DNA from: Enterobacter cancerogenus
Lineage (GTDB): Bacteria; Pseudomonadota; Gammaproteobacteria; Enterobacterales; Enterobacteriaceae
NCBI RefSeq assembly: GCF_019047785.1
Contig: NZ_CP077290.1
Location: 3,286,001-3,350,000, forward strand
Reading direction: 5' to 3'
Length of the DNA stretch: 64,000 bases
Of this stretch, positions 40,612 through 51,403 are shown in pieces. Under the pieces are notes generated by a model that did no database searches, was not told where the DNA came from, and saw only the letters and a program-made list of their open reading frames with translations. Every line of letters starts with the position of its first letter. Position 1 is the first letter of the stretch. The position numbers and the translations under genes were made by a program.

Positions 40612-41187
40612 TTACTTGATGTAAGTAAACGCGGTGGTGACGTGTTTCACGCCGCTCACCCGGCTGGCGATATCCGCTGCCGCTTTCCCTTCACGTTCGG
40701 TCACAAGACCCAGCAGGAACACTTCGCCGTTCTCGGTGGTCACTTTCACGTTAGAGGATTTGACCTGGTCAGAACCCAACAGCTGGGAACGTACTTTGGT
40801 GGTGATCCAGGTATCTGACGATGCGGTACCAAGGCTGATTGGCTGCCCCTGACGCACTTCGTTAAACACTTCGATTGTCCCTTCTACGCCCATCGCAATC
40901 TGTTTAGCACGTGACGCGAGTTCAGTGGTTGGCGCCTGTCCTGCCAGCAGAACTTTGCCCTGATAGGCCGTCACGTTGATGCGCGCTTCTTTCTTAATCT
41001 GTTCGTCTTTAGACAGCGCACTGTTGACGCGCAGCTCCAGCGTGCCGTCATCAACCTGTGTGCCGACGGTGCGCGGATCGGTCGCCGCTTTGGTACCCAC
41101 GGCGGCGGTACCGACGACGGCCGCCGCGATACAACCCTGGAGTAGCAGTGCAGACATAAGGACTGCAAGGGTCGATAAAGCCTTCAT
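40612..41187 (-). CDS. dolP: Division and outer-membrane stress-associated lipoprotein DolP (YraP)
   Basis: DolP is an outer-membrane lipoprotein with two BON domains that binds anionic phospholipid and localises to the division site. The lipobox LLQGC gives Cys19; BON domains span about residues 45-115 and 120-190. The 191 residues match E. coli. It follows diaA by 9 bases and so is cotranscribed with it. Confidence 0.95.
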   Translation of the reverse strand: MKALSTLAVLMSALLLQGCIAAAVVGTAAVGTKAATDPRTVGTQVDDGTLELRVNSALSKDEQIKKEARINVTAYQGKVLLAGQAPTTELASRAKQIAMGVEGTIEVFNEVRQGQPISLGTASSDTWITTKVRSQLLGSDQVKSSNVKVTTENGEVFLLGLVTEREGKAAADIASRVSGVKHVTTAFTYIK

Positions 41188-41196
41188 GAAAACTCC

Positions 41197-41787
41197 TTAA
41201 TCATCCTGGTGAGGGAAAAGCGTGTTATCGATCAGATCGCATAAGCAGTTCACCGTCAGCATGTGCATTTCCTGAATGCGGGCGCTGCGGTGAGAAGGAA
41301 TGCGGATTTCCACATCCTGCGGCCCAAGGAGACCGGCCAGTTCGCCGCCGTCATAGCCGGTTAATGCCACGATGGTCATATCACGGGTGACGGCCGCTTC
41401 AACGGCTTTGACGATGTCACGGCTGTTGCCGCGGGTTGAAATCGCCAGCAGCACATCTCCGGCATGGCCTAAGGCGCGCACCTGCTTTGCGTAAATTTCG
41501 TCATGCAGACGGTCGTTTGCAATCGCAGTTAAGACCACATTATCGGTATTTAGTGCAATGGCGGGTAAACTTGGGCGTTCGGTTTCAAAACGATTGATCA
41601 TGCTGGCAGCAAAATGCTGTGCGTTGGCGGCCGAGGTACCATTACCACAACAGAGGATTTTGTTGCCGTTGAGCAAGGACTGCACCAGCGTCATCGCGGC
41701 GCGGGAAATCGCGTCCGGGAGAGCTTCCGCCGCGGCAATCTGCGTTTGAATGCTTTCTGTGAAGCACACTTTAATTCTATCGAGCAC
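41197..41787 (-). CDS. diaA: DnaA initiator-associating protein DiaA
   Basis: DiaA is a tetrameric SIS-domain protein that binds DnaA and promotes its assembly at oriC. The 196 residues contain the SIS motif [15 protein letters not shown] and [15 protein letters not shown]. Length is as in E. coli. It sits in lpoA-yraN-diaA-dolP, on one strand with short gaps. Confidence 0.95.
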   Translation of the reverse strand: MLDRIKVCFTESIQTQIAAAEALPDAISRAAMTLVQSLLNGNKILCCGNGTSAANAQHFAASMINRFETERPSLPAIALNTDNVVLTAIANDRLHDEIYAKQVRALGHAGDVLLAISTRGNSRDIVKAVEAAVTRDMTIVALTGYDGGELAGLLGPQDVEIRIPSHRSARIQEMHMLTVNCLCDLIDNTLFPHQDD

Positions 41788-41807
41788 GTTATCCCTTTAA
41801 ATCGTAA

Positions 41808-42203
41808 TTATGCGTCTTCGCCAAAAGCGTTTTTAAGCCAGTCGATCTCATTTCCGGTGAAGGCTACCACATCAAACCGGCAATCCACAGTATCAAAACT
41901 CCCATTATGGCGGGCGAGCCACAAGTGGGCAGTCTGTAATAATTTATGTTGTTTGGCGAGCGTCACGCTGGCGGCAGCACCGCCAAAACGGGACGACTGT
42001 CGATAGCGCACTTCAACAAACACGGTGACCGGGCCGTCTTTCATAATCAGGTCGATTTCGCCGCCGCGTCCGCGAACGTTGGCGGCAATGAAGCGCAGTC
42101 CTTTGCCTTCAAGCCAGCGACGCGCTTTTACCTCCCACGCGTCGCCGGTCTCTTTACGGCTTAACTGGCCGGGACGATTTGCCCCTGCTGGTATTTGAGC
42201 CAT
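41808..42203 (-). CDS. yraN: UPF0102 nuclease-like protein YraN
   Basis: The 131-residue protein has the UPF0102/Holliday-resolvase-like core: [19 protein letters not shown], then [16 protein letters not shown] and FVEVRYR, with the D...ExK type residues of restriction-like folds. No activity is firmly established. It overlaps the end of lpoA by 43 bases. Confidence 0.92.
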   Translation of the reverse strand: MAQIPAGANRPGQLSRKETGDAWEVKARRWLEGKGLRFIAANVRGRGGEIDLIMKDGPVTVFVEVRYRQSSRFGGAAASVTLAKQHKLLQTAHLWLARHNGSFDTVDCRFDVVAFTGNEIDWLKNAFGEDA

Positions 42204-44314
42204 GATAACTTCCTGTTAATCACGCAGTCCTGCGTTGCCGTCAGATCGCCGGTGTTACCGTTCAGCTCAAAGCCCGGTACCTGACGCATCTGGGTAAAGT
42301 TGTTGGCCAGCGCCCACGCATCAACGCCCATGGCATACAGGCGTGCCAGGGAGTAGTCGTTACGTACTGCGCCGAGCGCCTGCTGCATCAGCGCAGGGTT
42401 GCTGCCTGCCAGCATCGGGATTTCGCTGTACTGCAGGCCGTCCATCTCCAGACGGAAATCCGGGCCTGCGGTGCCCTGCGCGCTGCGGGAACTGGCGTAG
42501 AGCGTCGCCCCGCTCTGGCTGCCGTTACGCATGGCGATCATCGGCTTGATGAAGGCAATCTCTTCCGGCGTGGCAACGATGTAAGCCGCATCGACCTTAC
42601 CGCCACCGCTGATTTGTGCGTCCGTTGGCGGTGCCGGGATGGTCAGGCCGCCGATGGTTACACTCTGCTGCTGTGGCAGGCTGGCGGCGACCGGGCTGCC
42701 GTTCAGCGCGATGCCTGCGCCGCCGTTTACCCCAGCGCGCAATTCACCGGCTGAGCCAAATTTCTGCTGCAGCACGACGCCGCCGCCCAGTTTTTGCCAC
42801 TCGTCGGCAAAGGCGGTAGCGACACGGTCGCCCAGCGCGCTACGCGGGATTAACAGCAGCGGGGCCTGTTTGCCCTGCTCGTGAATATGCCGCGCCGCAT
42901 CGCGTGCTTCGTCTTCCGGTGAGAGGGCGAAATAGCAAATATTGGCACGGTTTTGCACCTGCTCCGGCTGGTTAAGCGCCAGCACGTTCAGCGGAGTGTT
43001 GCTCTTCATCAGCTCTTCTACGTTGTTTTTCAACAGCGGGCCGACAACGATGCTCGCGCCGTCCTGCTGCACCTGCGCCAGTACCTGGTCGAGCGGCTGG
43101 ACGCTGGTATCGTAGATTTTCAGCTCCGCGCCCGGGTTAGCGCCGGGCGTTGCTACGGTCTGCTGCTGCGCGGCAGGCTGTTGCTCTGGCTGAGTGGCCT
43201 GCGGTTGCGCCGTGGTTGTCGCCTCGGTCGCCGGCGCGGCTGGCGTTTCAACAGGGGCCTGGGCCGCCGGGGCCGGTGCCGCTGTCTCAGCTGGTGGCGT
43301 CGTCGGTGCCGTAACCGGGTTTTGCAGGGTCCCCTGAGCCGGAGCTTGCGCTGTGGTCAGGTCGCTGGTCTCTGCGGCGGACGGGCTGATCACGTCACTG
43401 ACGTTCGCCGCCTGGGCTGCCTGATCCGGAACCGCGCTGCCTGACACTGTCGTTGTGCCGTTCTTCGCGGCTTCAAAGCCTTGCTGGATCGCGCGACCAA
43501 ACACCGCCGCCTGACCGTTCAACGGCAGGAGCAGGGCAATCTTGCTGGTGGAGGCTGGCTTAAAGTTCTGCACGTTGACCAGTTGCCCGGGCAGCATTTT
43601 GGCCCCCGGGTTTTGCGGATAACGTGTTTGCCAGTCGGTAATGCCCGCTTTCAGCATGTTCGGATCGCTGCGGTTGGTGAACCACATCTGCTGCAGATCC
43701 AGCCAGCCCTGCAGCACGTTTTCGTCCGCATTGATGACCATCGCCCGGGCCTGATCCTGGGTCATGGAGGCGAGCGCCTGCCAGGTGGCATCGATATTTT
43801 TCTGTTTATCGGCCCCGCTCAGCAACGGCTCCTGGGCAATCAGCGCGCGCAGCAGCGTCAGGGACGGACGGCCTTGCTCCGCGGTGATACCGGCCTGCCA
43901 GAAGCGGGCCTGCTGGTTTTTATCCAGCGCGCCCACGTCAATGTTACCGAGGATTTTCTTCGCTGATTCGTAATCTTTCAGCGCCACTTTCAGCTCGGCA
44001 GAGAGTAAACCCTGCTCACGACGCTGGGTGTCGGTCAGATCTTGCGGCAGCTGGTTGAACAGTTCGGCGGCCTGCTGGGTTTTACCCTCTTTCAGCAGTG
44101 CACGAATGGCGAGTAATTGCCAGTTGGTCTTGGTATCATTCGAGCTCTGCGACATTTGTTGCAGATAAAAGCCAGAATCAGCCTGAGCCGAACCCTGCAT
44201 GTGGGCCGTGCTCTGGTCGGGTGCCTGCGTGCCACAGCCTGCGAAGATCAGGGCGGCCAGCAGGAGAGGCACGCTGCGTGCGGCTTTTGTTCTTATAAAC
44301 GTTAACGGTACCAT
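42161..44314 (-). CDS. lpoA: Penicillin-binding protein activator LpoA
   Basis: LpoA is an outer-membrane lipoprotein that reaches through the periplasm and stimulates PBP1A transpeptidase activity. The start at 44314 ([20 protein letters not shown]) leads to lipobox FAGC. A TPR-like N-terminal half is joined to a PBP1-fold (periplasmic-binding-like) C-terminal half. The 717 residues include a Pro/Ala/Thr/Gln-rich insert (about residues 295-405) that is longer than in E. coli. The insert makes this the most divergent part of an otherwise close homologue. Confidence 0.95.
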   Translation of the reverse strand: MVPLTFIRTKAARSVPLLLAALIFAGCGTQAPDQSTAHMQGSAQADSGFYLQQMSQSSNDTKTNWQLLAIRALLKEGKTQQAAELFNQLPQDLTDTQRREQGLLSAELKVALKDYESAKKILGNIDVGALDKNQQARFWQAGITAEQGRPSLTLLRALIAQEPLLSGADKQKNIDATWQALASMTQDQARAMVINADENVLQGWLDLQQMWFTNRSDPNMLKAGITDWQTRYPQNPGAKMLPGQLVNVQNFKPASTSKIALLLPLNGQAAVFGRAIQQGFEAAKNGTTTVSGSAVPDQAAQAANVSDVISPSAAETSDLTTAQAPAQGTLQNPVTAPTTPPAETAAPAPAAQAPVETPAAPATEATTTAQPQATQPEQQPAAQQQTVATPGANPGAELKIYDTSVQPLDQVLAQVQQDGASIVVGPLLKNNVEELMKSNTPLNVLALNQPEQVQNRANICYFALSPEDEARDAARHIHEQGKQAPLLLIPRSALGDRVATAFADEWQKLGGGVVLQQKFGSAGELRAGVNGGAGIALNGSPVAASLPQQQSVTIGGLTIPAPPTDAQISGGGKVDAAYIVATPEEIAFIKPMIAMRNGSQSGATLYASSRSAQGTAGPDFRLEMDGLQYSEIPMLAGSNPALMQQALGAVRNDYSLARLYAMGVDAWALANNFTQMRQVPGFELNGNTGDLTATQDCVINRKLSWLKYQQGQIVPAS

Positions 44315-44376
44315 ACTGTATCCAGTGATTTTTTTTACGCAATGCTCAATATTAAATCGGCAATCCGGACTAAACA

Positions 44377-45240
44377 ATGAAACAACACGAAACGGCAGAT
44401 AATTCTCAAGGCCAGCTTTATATTGTACCTACTCCTATCGGGAATTTGTCTGATATTACCCAACGTGCACTTACCGTATTGCAAGCCGTTGATTTAATTG
44501 CTGCTGAAGACACCCGACATACCGGTTTACTGCTGCAACACTTCGCCATTAGCGCCCGGTTGTTTGCCCTGCACGATCACAATGAGCAACAAAAAGCAGA
44601 AACGCTGGTGGCAAAGCTGAAAGAGGGGCAGAACATTGCACTCGTCTCCGACGCCGGCACGCCGCTGATCAACGATCCGGGCTACCATCTGGTGCGTACC
44701 TGCCGTGAAGCGGGCATCCGCGTGGTCCCTCTGCCAGGCCCATGCGCGGCCATTGCGGCGTTAAGCGCGGCCGGTTTACCGTCCGACCGTTTCTGCTACG
44801 AAGGCTTTCTGCCCGCGAAATCCAAAGGCCGTCGCGATGTGTTAAAAGATCTGGAAGCCGAGCCGCGTACGCTGATTTTCTACGAATCCACCCATCGTCT
44901 GCTGGAAAGCCTGGACGATATGGTCACCGTCTGGGGCGAATCCCGCTATGTGGTGCTGGCGCGTGAACTGACCAAAACCTGGGAGACCATCTACGGCGCG
45001 CCGGTGGGCGAACTGCTGGCATGGGTCAAAGAGGACGAAAACCGCCGCAAGGGCGAAATGGTTCTGATAGTCGAAGGCCATAAAGCGCAGGAAGATGCAC
45101 TGCCCGCCGATGCGCTGCGCACCCTGGCGCTGCTGCAGGCTGAACTGCCGCTCAAGAAAGCCGCCGCGCTGGCTGCAGAGATTCACGGCGTGAAGAAAAA
45201 TGCGTTGTATAAGTATGCGCTGGAGCAGCAGGGGGAGTAA
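44377..45240 (+). CDS. rsmI: 16S rRNA 2'-O-ribose C1402 methyltransferase RsmI
   Basis: RsmI methylates the ribose of C1402 in the decoding centre. The 287 residues show the tetrapyrrole-methylase-like fold: [19 protein letters not shown] at the N-terminus and [18 protein letters not shown]. It is divergent from lpoA over 62 bases, as in E. coli. The Fic gene starts 3 bases after its stop. Confidence 0.96.
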   Translation: MKQHETADNSQGQLYIVPTPIGNLSDITQRALTVLQAVDLIAAEDTRHTGLLLQHFAISARLFALHDHNEQQKAETLVAKLKEGQNIALVSDAGTPLINDPGYHLVRTCREAGIRVVPLPGPCAAIAALSAAGLPSDRFCYEGFLPAKSKGRRDVLKDLEAEPRTLIFYESTHRLLESLDDMVTVWGESRYVVLARELTKTWETIYGAPVGELLAWVKEDENRRKGEMVLIVEGHKAQEDALPADALRTLALLQAELPLKKAAALAAEIHGVKKNALYKYALEQQGE

Positions 45241-45243
45241 CAC

Positions 45244-46224
45244 ATGAGCCGCTATCAGCCTCCTTTTACGATTACGCCCTCTATCCTCAATCAGGTTATT
45301 GAGATCGGCGAACTACTGGGACACTGGGCGGCGCATTCTGGCAGAACATCCCCTCTGCTACGCAAAGAGAATCGCATTCGGACCATTCAGGCATCCCTGG
45401 CGATTGAGCATAACTCGCTGACGACCGGGCAGGTAACGGCGATTATGGACGGGAAACGTGTACTTGCACCTGAGAAGGATATTCAGGAGGTGCGCAACGC
45501 TATCCTTGCCTACGAGAAACTGCCCGACTGGAAGCCCTGGCGTCTCAACGATTTGCTCAGCGCGCATCGGGTGTTGATGTCTGGTCTGGTCGATAATCCT
45601 GGTAAACTGAGGCAGGGTGATGTGGGGGTCTACCGTGGAACGCAACTGGTTCATATGGCCCCGCCCGCTTCGCAAATGCAACGTCTTATCAACGATCTCC
45701 TCTGCTGGCTGGAGCAAACCGACATCCATCCCCTGATAGCCAGCTCTGTGTTTCACTACGAGTTTGAATTTATTCATTCCTTTTCCGATGGCAATGGCCG
45801 TATGGGACGGTTGTGGCAAACGCTTATCCTGAGCCACTGGCGGGCTGAACTTGCCTGGTTGCCTGTCGAGACGTTGATCCATTTCCAGCAATCACGTTAT
45901 TACGAAATCCTGGGCCAGTGCGATCGTGCGAGCGATTGCACCGCTTTTATCGAGTTTATGCTGCGGAATATGGCGGATACGCTGCGTGAAGGTATTGCCG
46001 TTCCGACAGAGATGTCGGAACAAATGTCGGAACAAATGTCGGAAAAAGAGATCGCGATTCTGCACCTTCTTACCGCCCATCCTCAGATGACCGCCGCGAT
46101 GCTGGCATCCGCGTTAGGCGTGAGTTCCCGCACCGTTGAGCGTTATCTCCGTACGTTACAACACAAAAATAAAGTGAAGCGTGAAGGTGCCAGGAAAGGA
46201 GGCAGCTGGCAGGTCATAGTCTGA
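45244..46224 (+). CDS. Fic-domain protein with C-terminal helix-turn-helix region
   Basis: Fic proteins transfer AMP or related groups to target proteins. The 326 residues have an N-terminal DUF4172-like region, inhibitory-helix motif SLAIEHN (residues 51-57) ahead of the Fic core, the catalytic motif HSFSDGNGRMGR with His178, and a C-terminal winged helix (about 268-326). The class II layout predicts auto-inhibition. Three in-frame copies of a 12-base unit encode MSEQ, MSEQ, MSEK. It starts 3 bases after rsmI with GGGGAG upstream, so it has joined that transcript. E. coli K-12 has no counterpart at this point. The target is unknown. Confidence 0.88.
   Translation: MSRYQPPFTITPSILNQVIEIGELLGHWAAHSGRTSPLLRKENRIRTIQASLAIEHNSLTTGQVTAIMDGKRVLAPEKDIQEVRNAILAYEKLPDWKPWRLNDLLSAHRVLMSGLVDNPGKLRQGDVGVYRGTQLVHMAPPASQMQRLINDLLCWLEQTDIHPLIASSVFHYEFEFIHSFSDGNGRMGRLWQTLILSHWRAELAWLPVETLIHFQQSRYYEILGQCDRASDCTAFIEFMLRNMADTLREGIAVPTEMSEQMSEQMSEKEIAILHLLTAHPQMTAAMLASALGVSSRTVERYLRTLQHKNKVKREGARKGGSWQVIV
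46012..46047 (+). repeat. 12-base tandem repeat inside the Fic gene
   Basis: ATGTCGGAACAA occurs twice and then as ATGTCGGAAAAA, three copies in frame. Copy changes would lengthen or shorten the linker between the Fic and helix-turn-helix domains by four residues each. Confidence 0.9.
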
Positions 46225-46249
46225 CCTGACCAGCCGACGCGGGTCGATA

Positions 46250-47422
46250 TCAGTAATGCTTCAGCATGCGGTCGATGGACTGCTCCAGCCAGTCGCGCTG
46301 GGTGCCGAAGTTAATCCGCAGGTAGTTTTCGCCGTTTTGTACGTAGTGGCTGCCATCCTCGATAACCACGCCCGCCTGCCGGGCGAAATGCCGGGTCAGC
46401 TCGGTGGCACTCCGATCGTCGGCGCTGACGTCTATCCAGGCGAGATACGACGACTCCGGGTTCATCATTTTCCATGCCGGGAAGTGGGTCTGGAGGGCAT
46501 CTGCCAGATAACGTGCATTGCCGCGCAGATAATTGTTCAGCGCGTCAAGCCACGGCAGGCCGTGCTGATAGGCCAGAATAATTCCCCATACGCCGAAGAT
46601 GTTGGGTGAGGTGATGGAGTTCTTCTCCAGTTGCTGGCGGAAGCGCTGGCGCAGAGAATCATCCGGGATGATGGAATAAGAGGTTTTCAGCCCGCCCAGA
46701 TTGAACGCCTTATTTGGCGAGGTCAGAACGATCAGATTGTCCTGCGCAGCGCAGCCGGCTGTCAGACAGCTAACAAACCTGCCGTCGAGAATGTGTTCCG
46801 CGTGCACCTCATCGACCACCAGGAGAGTGCCGTAGCGTTGACACAGGTCGGAGACCTGGCGAATCTCGTCTGCCCGCCAGATCCTTCCGGAGGGGTTATG
46901 CGGCGAGCAGAAGAACCACAGCCGGGGTCGGTGCGTTTTAAGCTGCTCCTCCACCCGGTTAAAATCCAGGTAATAGCGGTTGTCGTCCACACGCAGCGGG
47001 TTAGCAAGTACTTGCACGCCCTGACGCTGCGTTGCCATCGCAAACGGGTCGTATACCGGTGTGTTCATCATCACGCAGTCACCGGGCTCGCAGAATGCCT
47101 GGACCGTGTAATGCAGCGTAGAGACGGTGCCGTAGGTTAAGGTTACCCACGCCTTCTCAACTTCTACCTGATGGCGCTGGCGCTGGAAGGCGATAACGGC
47201 ATCGTAGAATTCGTCGAAGCACCAGGTATAGCCAAAGGTGCCGTGCTCCACGATGCGCTGAAAGCCTTCAATCACGGCGGGCGGTGAGGTGAAATCCATA
47301 TCCGCAATCCACAGCGGGATAAACCCCTCAGGCACATCACCGAAGCGTGAACAGACAAAGGCGTGATCCCATTTGCGGCATCTATCGCTTTTGCGCTCTA
47401 TGATTTTGTCAAAATCAAACAC
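46250..47422 (-). CDS. MalY/PatB-type PLP-dependent cystathionine beta-lyase-like aminotransferase
   Basis: The 390-residue fold-type I PLP enzyme begins MFDFDKIIERKSD and equals E. coli MalY in length. The PLP lysine lies in TSPNKAFNLGG; other conserved parts are IADMDFTSPPAVIEGF, FCSPHNPSGR and VVDEVHAEH. The family carries C-S beta-lyase activity, and E. coli MalY also antagonises MalT. It is distinct in sequence from K-12 MalY, so the symbol is withheld. It lies 12 bases after the malX-like PTS gene, repeating the malX-malY order. Confidence 0.82.
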   Translation of the reverse strand: MFDFDKIIERKSDRCRKWDHAFVCSRFGDVPEGFIPLWIADMDFTSPPAVIEGFQRIVEHGTFGYTWCFDEFYDAVIAFQRQRHQVEVEKAWVTLTYGTVSTLHYTVQAFCEPGDCVMMNTPVYDPFAMATQRQGVQVLANPLRVDDNRYYLDFNRVEEQLKTHRPRLWFFCSPHNPSGRIWRADEIRQVSDLCQRYGTLLVVDEVHAEHILDGRFVSCLTAGCAAQDNLIVLTSPNKAFNLGGLKTSYSIIPDDSLRQRFRQQLEKNSITSPNIFGVWGIILAYQHGLPWLDALNNYLRGNARYLADALQTHFPAWKMMNPESSYLAWIDVSADDRSATELTRHFARQAGVVIEDGSHYVQNGENYLRINFGTQRDWLEQSIDRMLKHY

Positions 47423-47434
47423 AACTACCCCCTG

Positions 47435-49006
47435 TTAAATTAAGGCTTCAATGCCGGTTTTCACGCTCTGGACCTGCGGGCCGATAATCACCTGCACGCT
47501 GTGTGCGTCGAGCACCACGATGGATAACGCCCCGGCCGTTTTAAGCGCCTGTTGATCCACAAGCCCCATATCCTTCACCACCAGACGCAGGCGGGTAATG
47601 CAGTTGTCGAGGGACTCAATGTTCTCTTTACCGCCGAGCGCACGCAGGATAAGCCCATGATCATATTTCGATTTTCCGCGCGCCCGGGTGTTGGCCTCAA
47701 CGGCCTGCAGCGCCCCCTGGGTATCCACTTCGCGCCCTGGCGTTTTAATGTCGTGCTTGAGGATGTACCAGCGGAAGACGAAGAAGTAGATGGCGAACCA
47801 GGCGATGCCTACCGGGAACAGCAGATACCATTTGGTCGACATGCCCTGCATTACACCGAAGATCAGCAGGTCCAGAATGCCGCCGTCGGTGTTGCCGATG
47901 GTGACGCCCAGCAGGGCCATAACCATCAGCGCCAGACCAGACATCACGATATGGAAGGCGTAAAGCGCCGGCGCGATAAACAGGAACAGGAACTCAATCG
48001 GTTCTGAAATACCGGTAACAACGGAAACCAGCACGCCGGAGAGCAGCAGCCCTTTGATTACCGGGCGATTCTCCGGGCGCGCGGTGCGGTAGATGGCATA
48101 CGCCACCGCCGGGAGCCCAAAGATAAAGGTCGGCATAAAGCCCTGCGACAGGAATGCGGTGACGTGCGGGCTAAACGGCAGTCCGGCCTTGAGTTCGGCG
48201 TAGAAGATATTCAGCGCACCGGCCACTTCATGACCATTGACCATCTCAATGCCGCCCGCCGGGGTGAAACGCACCATCGCCAGCAGGATATGGTGCAGGC
48301 CAAAAGGCTTGAGCAGCAGCACGCCCACGCCGTACAGGAACGGGCCGAAAACGCTGGTGCTTTGAATGATATGGCCAATTCCGGCAATGCCCAGCGCCAC
48401 GTATTCCCACAGCAGGGGAATGAACAGGCCGACCAGCGAGAGGGTCAGCGCGGTAATAATGGGCACAAAGCGGATGCCGCTAAAGAAAGCGAAGGCGTCG
48501 TGTAATACCGTGTCCTGAAAACGCTCATGCAGAAAATAGGTAATCACCCCAACCACGATCCCGCCCAGTACGCCCATCTCCAGGGTTTGGATCCCCAGCA
48601 CAATGGATTGCCCCACCTGCCTCATGGTGGCCGCATCGGCAAGCTGGTGGGTTGCGGTCAGGTAATAGTTAATGCTCATGTTCATCAGCATGTAGCCCAC
48701 GAACCCGGCAAACGCGCCCACGGCCTTGTTGCGTTTGGCAAGCCCCATCGGGATCGCCATCGCGAACATCAGGGGAAGATAGGTAAAGGCGAAACCGCCG
48801 ACCATGGCAATAAAACCAAAGGTGAGCTGTGTGAGCTCGCCACCCAGAAAAGGGAAACTTTTAATGGTTGAAGGGCTGGTGACGGAACTGCCGATCCCCA
48901 GCAGCAGGCCCATAAAGGCCAGCAGCGAGACCGGGAACATAAAGGTCTTTCCCAGACTTTGAAAAAACGCCCACGCTTTCGATTTAAACGACTTTTCCTG
49001 TGTCAT
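47435..49006 (-). CDS. PTS EIICB of the glucose/maltose family (MalX-like)
   Basis: This is a sugar phosphotransferase permease with an EIIC membrane domain (about residues 1-410, including GISEPIEFLFLFIAP) and a C-terminal EIIB domain (about 440-523) with phosphorylated Cys in SLDNCITRLRLVVKDMG. There is no EIIA, so Crr-type EIIA must supply phosphate. Length (523) and order with malY-like match malX-malY, but identity to E. coli MalX appears moderate. The substrate is unknown: glucose, maltose or an aga-pathway-related sugar are candidates. A GAGGAG site precedes the ATG. Confidence 0.82.
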   Translation of the reverse strand: MTQEKSFKSKAWAFFQSLGKTFMFPVSLLAFMGLLLGIGSSVTSPSTIKSFPFLGGELTQLTFGFIAMVGGFAFTYLPLMFAMAIPMGLAKRNKAVGAFAGFVGYMLMNMSINYYLTATHQLADAATMRQVGQSIVLGIQTLEMGVLGGIVVGVITYFLHERFQDTVLHDAFAFFSGIRFVPIITALTLSLVGLFIPLLWEYVALGIAGIGHIIQSTSVFGPFLYGVGVLLLKPFGLHHILLAMVRFTPAGGIEMVNGHEVAGALNIFYAELKAGLPFSPHVTAFLSQGFMPTFIFGLPAVAYAIYRTARPENRPVIKGLLLSGVLVSVVTGISEPIEFLFLFIAPALYAFHIVMSGLALMVMALLGVTIGNTDGGILDLLIFGVMQGMSTKWYLLFPVGIAWFAIYFFVFRWYILKHDIKTPGREVDTQGALQAVEANTRARGKSKYDHGLILRALGGKENIESLDNCITRLRLVVKDMGLVDQQALKTAGALSIVVLDAHSVQVIIGPQVQSVKTGIEALI

Positions 49007-49035
49007 GTAGGGACTCCTCGGAATTTTTTTATGGT

Positions 49036-49074
49036 AAAGGAAGGCGCTGTCCGGCTTAAGGACGCGCCTTCATA
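49036..49074 (-). other. Hairpin between kbaY and the malX-like gene
   Basis: GAAGGCGC and GCGCCTTC-type arms, with an inner TCC/GGA stem, form an interrupted hairpin downstream of kbaY on the minus strand. It lacks a strong T tract, so attenuation rather than full termination is likely. Confidence 0.4.
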
Positions 49075-49125
49075 TTTGCGAGGCTTATAGTTATTTTCAG
49101 AGAGCGATGTTATTTACGACGGGAT

Positions 49126-50010
<885 letters not shown>

Positions 50011-51159
50011 TTAAGCCTGCCACGGATGAATAACCACGCCCTGCACCACACGGTTGACCGTGCCGCTGGCAGACGGGGTATCTGGCGTGTTGCCCACGCG
50101 AATGGACTGGGTGAGCGCAAAGACCTGGGCGTACATCAGGAAGCAGAACGCCTGTTCCATGTCGTTAAACGCGCGGGAAGGCGGCAGCAAAATATGCGGA
50201 CCAGCCTCTATAACGGGATCTGTTTCGGCTGCGATCGCCACCACGCGCATCGCCTGACGATCGCGGCGCAGCTCGGCCAGCAGATCCAGATCGTAACGGC
50301 GGGTATACGGATGGCTGGAGATGAAGACCACCACCAGCGTTTCGTTATTTACCAGGGATTTTGGCCCGTGGCGGAAGCCGGTTGGGGAATCATAAAAGGC
50401 CGCCAGCTCGCCTGCGGTCAGCTCCAGCACTTTCAGCGCCGACTCGCGTGCCACGCCCTGCAGGCCGCCGCTCCCCAGATAGACGATCCGCTTCCATGGC
50501 TCGTTGCCAAAAACGCCGTGGCTAAAATCGCCCAGCGAGGAGAGGATCGCCTGACAGCGATCGGCGACGGCGCAAAACGCCTGGCTGTTAAAGACTTCTG
50601 GCACGAACACCGCCAGGCAGCTCGCCATCATGGTGGTGATGCTGCTGGTCATCGCGAACCCGCGATCGTGCGTTTCGGCAGGCATCAGCAGGGCAAAGGC
50701 GTTATCACCGTCGACCGCGTTCTGGTAGAGGCTTCCCGCCTCGTTGCAGGTAATGGTCAGGTGATAGCACTCCGGCACGAACTGGTTAGCCAGCTGTACG
50801 GCTGCGACGCTTTCCGGGCTATTGCCCGAGCGGGCAAAGGAGACCAGCAGCAGCGGATGCGCGGCGCTGAAGTAGTCCATTGGGTTAGTGACCAGGTCGG
50901 TTGTGGGTACGGCGGTAATGTTTTTCCCGGTGTGGCTGGCGATCCACGGCGCAACGATATCGCCGATAAAGGCGGAGGTGCCTGCGCCTGTCAGTACGAT
51001 CCGAAGATCGCGCTTGCGCAGCAGCGGTTGAAGAAAACCGTCAATCGAGGCGCGCAGGCTATCGATGTTGTTCAGCGATCGGATCCAGCTTGATGGCTGC
51101 TGGCGGATCTCTTCTTCAGTCCATGTGCCGGTCGTGGCGGTGGGGATAGTTTCTGGCAT
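50011..51159 (-). CDS. agaS: D-galactosamine-6-phosphate deaminase/isomerase AgaS
   Basis: AgaS is a double SIS-domain protein that turns galactosamine-6-phosphate into tagatose-6-phosphate with loss of ammonia. The 382 residues carry VLTGAGTSAFIGD, SFARSGNSPESVAAVQ and YLGSGGLQGVARE. It has its own promoter region with AgaR-type sites, matching the E. coli arrangement where agaS starts a second transcript. Confidence 0.93.
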   Translation of the reverse strand: MPETIPTATTGTWTEEEIRQQPSSWIRSLNNIDSLRASIDGFLQPLLRKRDLRIVLTGAGTSAFIGDIVAPWIASHTGKNITAVPTTDLVTNPMDYFSAAHPLLLVSFARSGNSPESVAAVQLANQFVPECYHLTITCNEAGSLYQNAVDGDNAFALLMPAETHDRGFAMTSSITTMMASCLAVFVPEVFNSQAFCAVADRCQAILSSLGDFSHGVFGNEPWKRIVYLGSGGLQGVARESALKVLELTAGELAAFYDSPTGFRHGPKSLVNNETLVVVFISSHPYTRRYDLDLLAELRRDRQAMRVVAIAAETDPVIEAGPHILLPPSRAFNDMEQAFCFLMYAQVFALTQSIRVGNTPDTPSASGTVNRVVQGVVIHPWQA

Positions 51160-51403
51160 AACTCAGTCCTTAGTCGTGTGAATTCCACATCAGACGCTGG
51201 CAAACGTGTCGCTATCTTTCGTTTCGTTTCACTTGTTCACTTCAGCAGTTGAATAAAATTTATAGAAAAGAAATCGAAAGTTCAATGTGAAAAAAGAAAT
51301 AAAACGAAAAGTGTGATCGAAAAGGAAAAGCAAAAAATGAAGGAAAGGAAAAGAAAGGCCTTACGAGGTGGGGTCGTAAAGCCAAAAAGCGCAAAGTGAA
51401 AGG
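51160..51403 (-). promoter_or_regulatory. agaS promoter region with AgaR-type operators
   Basis: No gene is visible in these 244 bases. On the plus strand, CTTTCGTTTCGTTTCACTTG (51216-51235) and the A-rich GAAAGAAATAAAACGAAAAG-like runs (about 51263-51313) repeat the CTTTC/CGTTT units expected of AgaR operators. They lie just upstream of agaS. Confidence 0.65.

Noticed and set aside
50026..51093. 355-residue plus-strand frame opposite agaS
   Set aside because: Antisense shadow; AgaS on the minus strand has clear SIS motifs and operon context.
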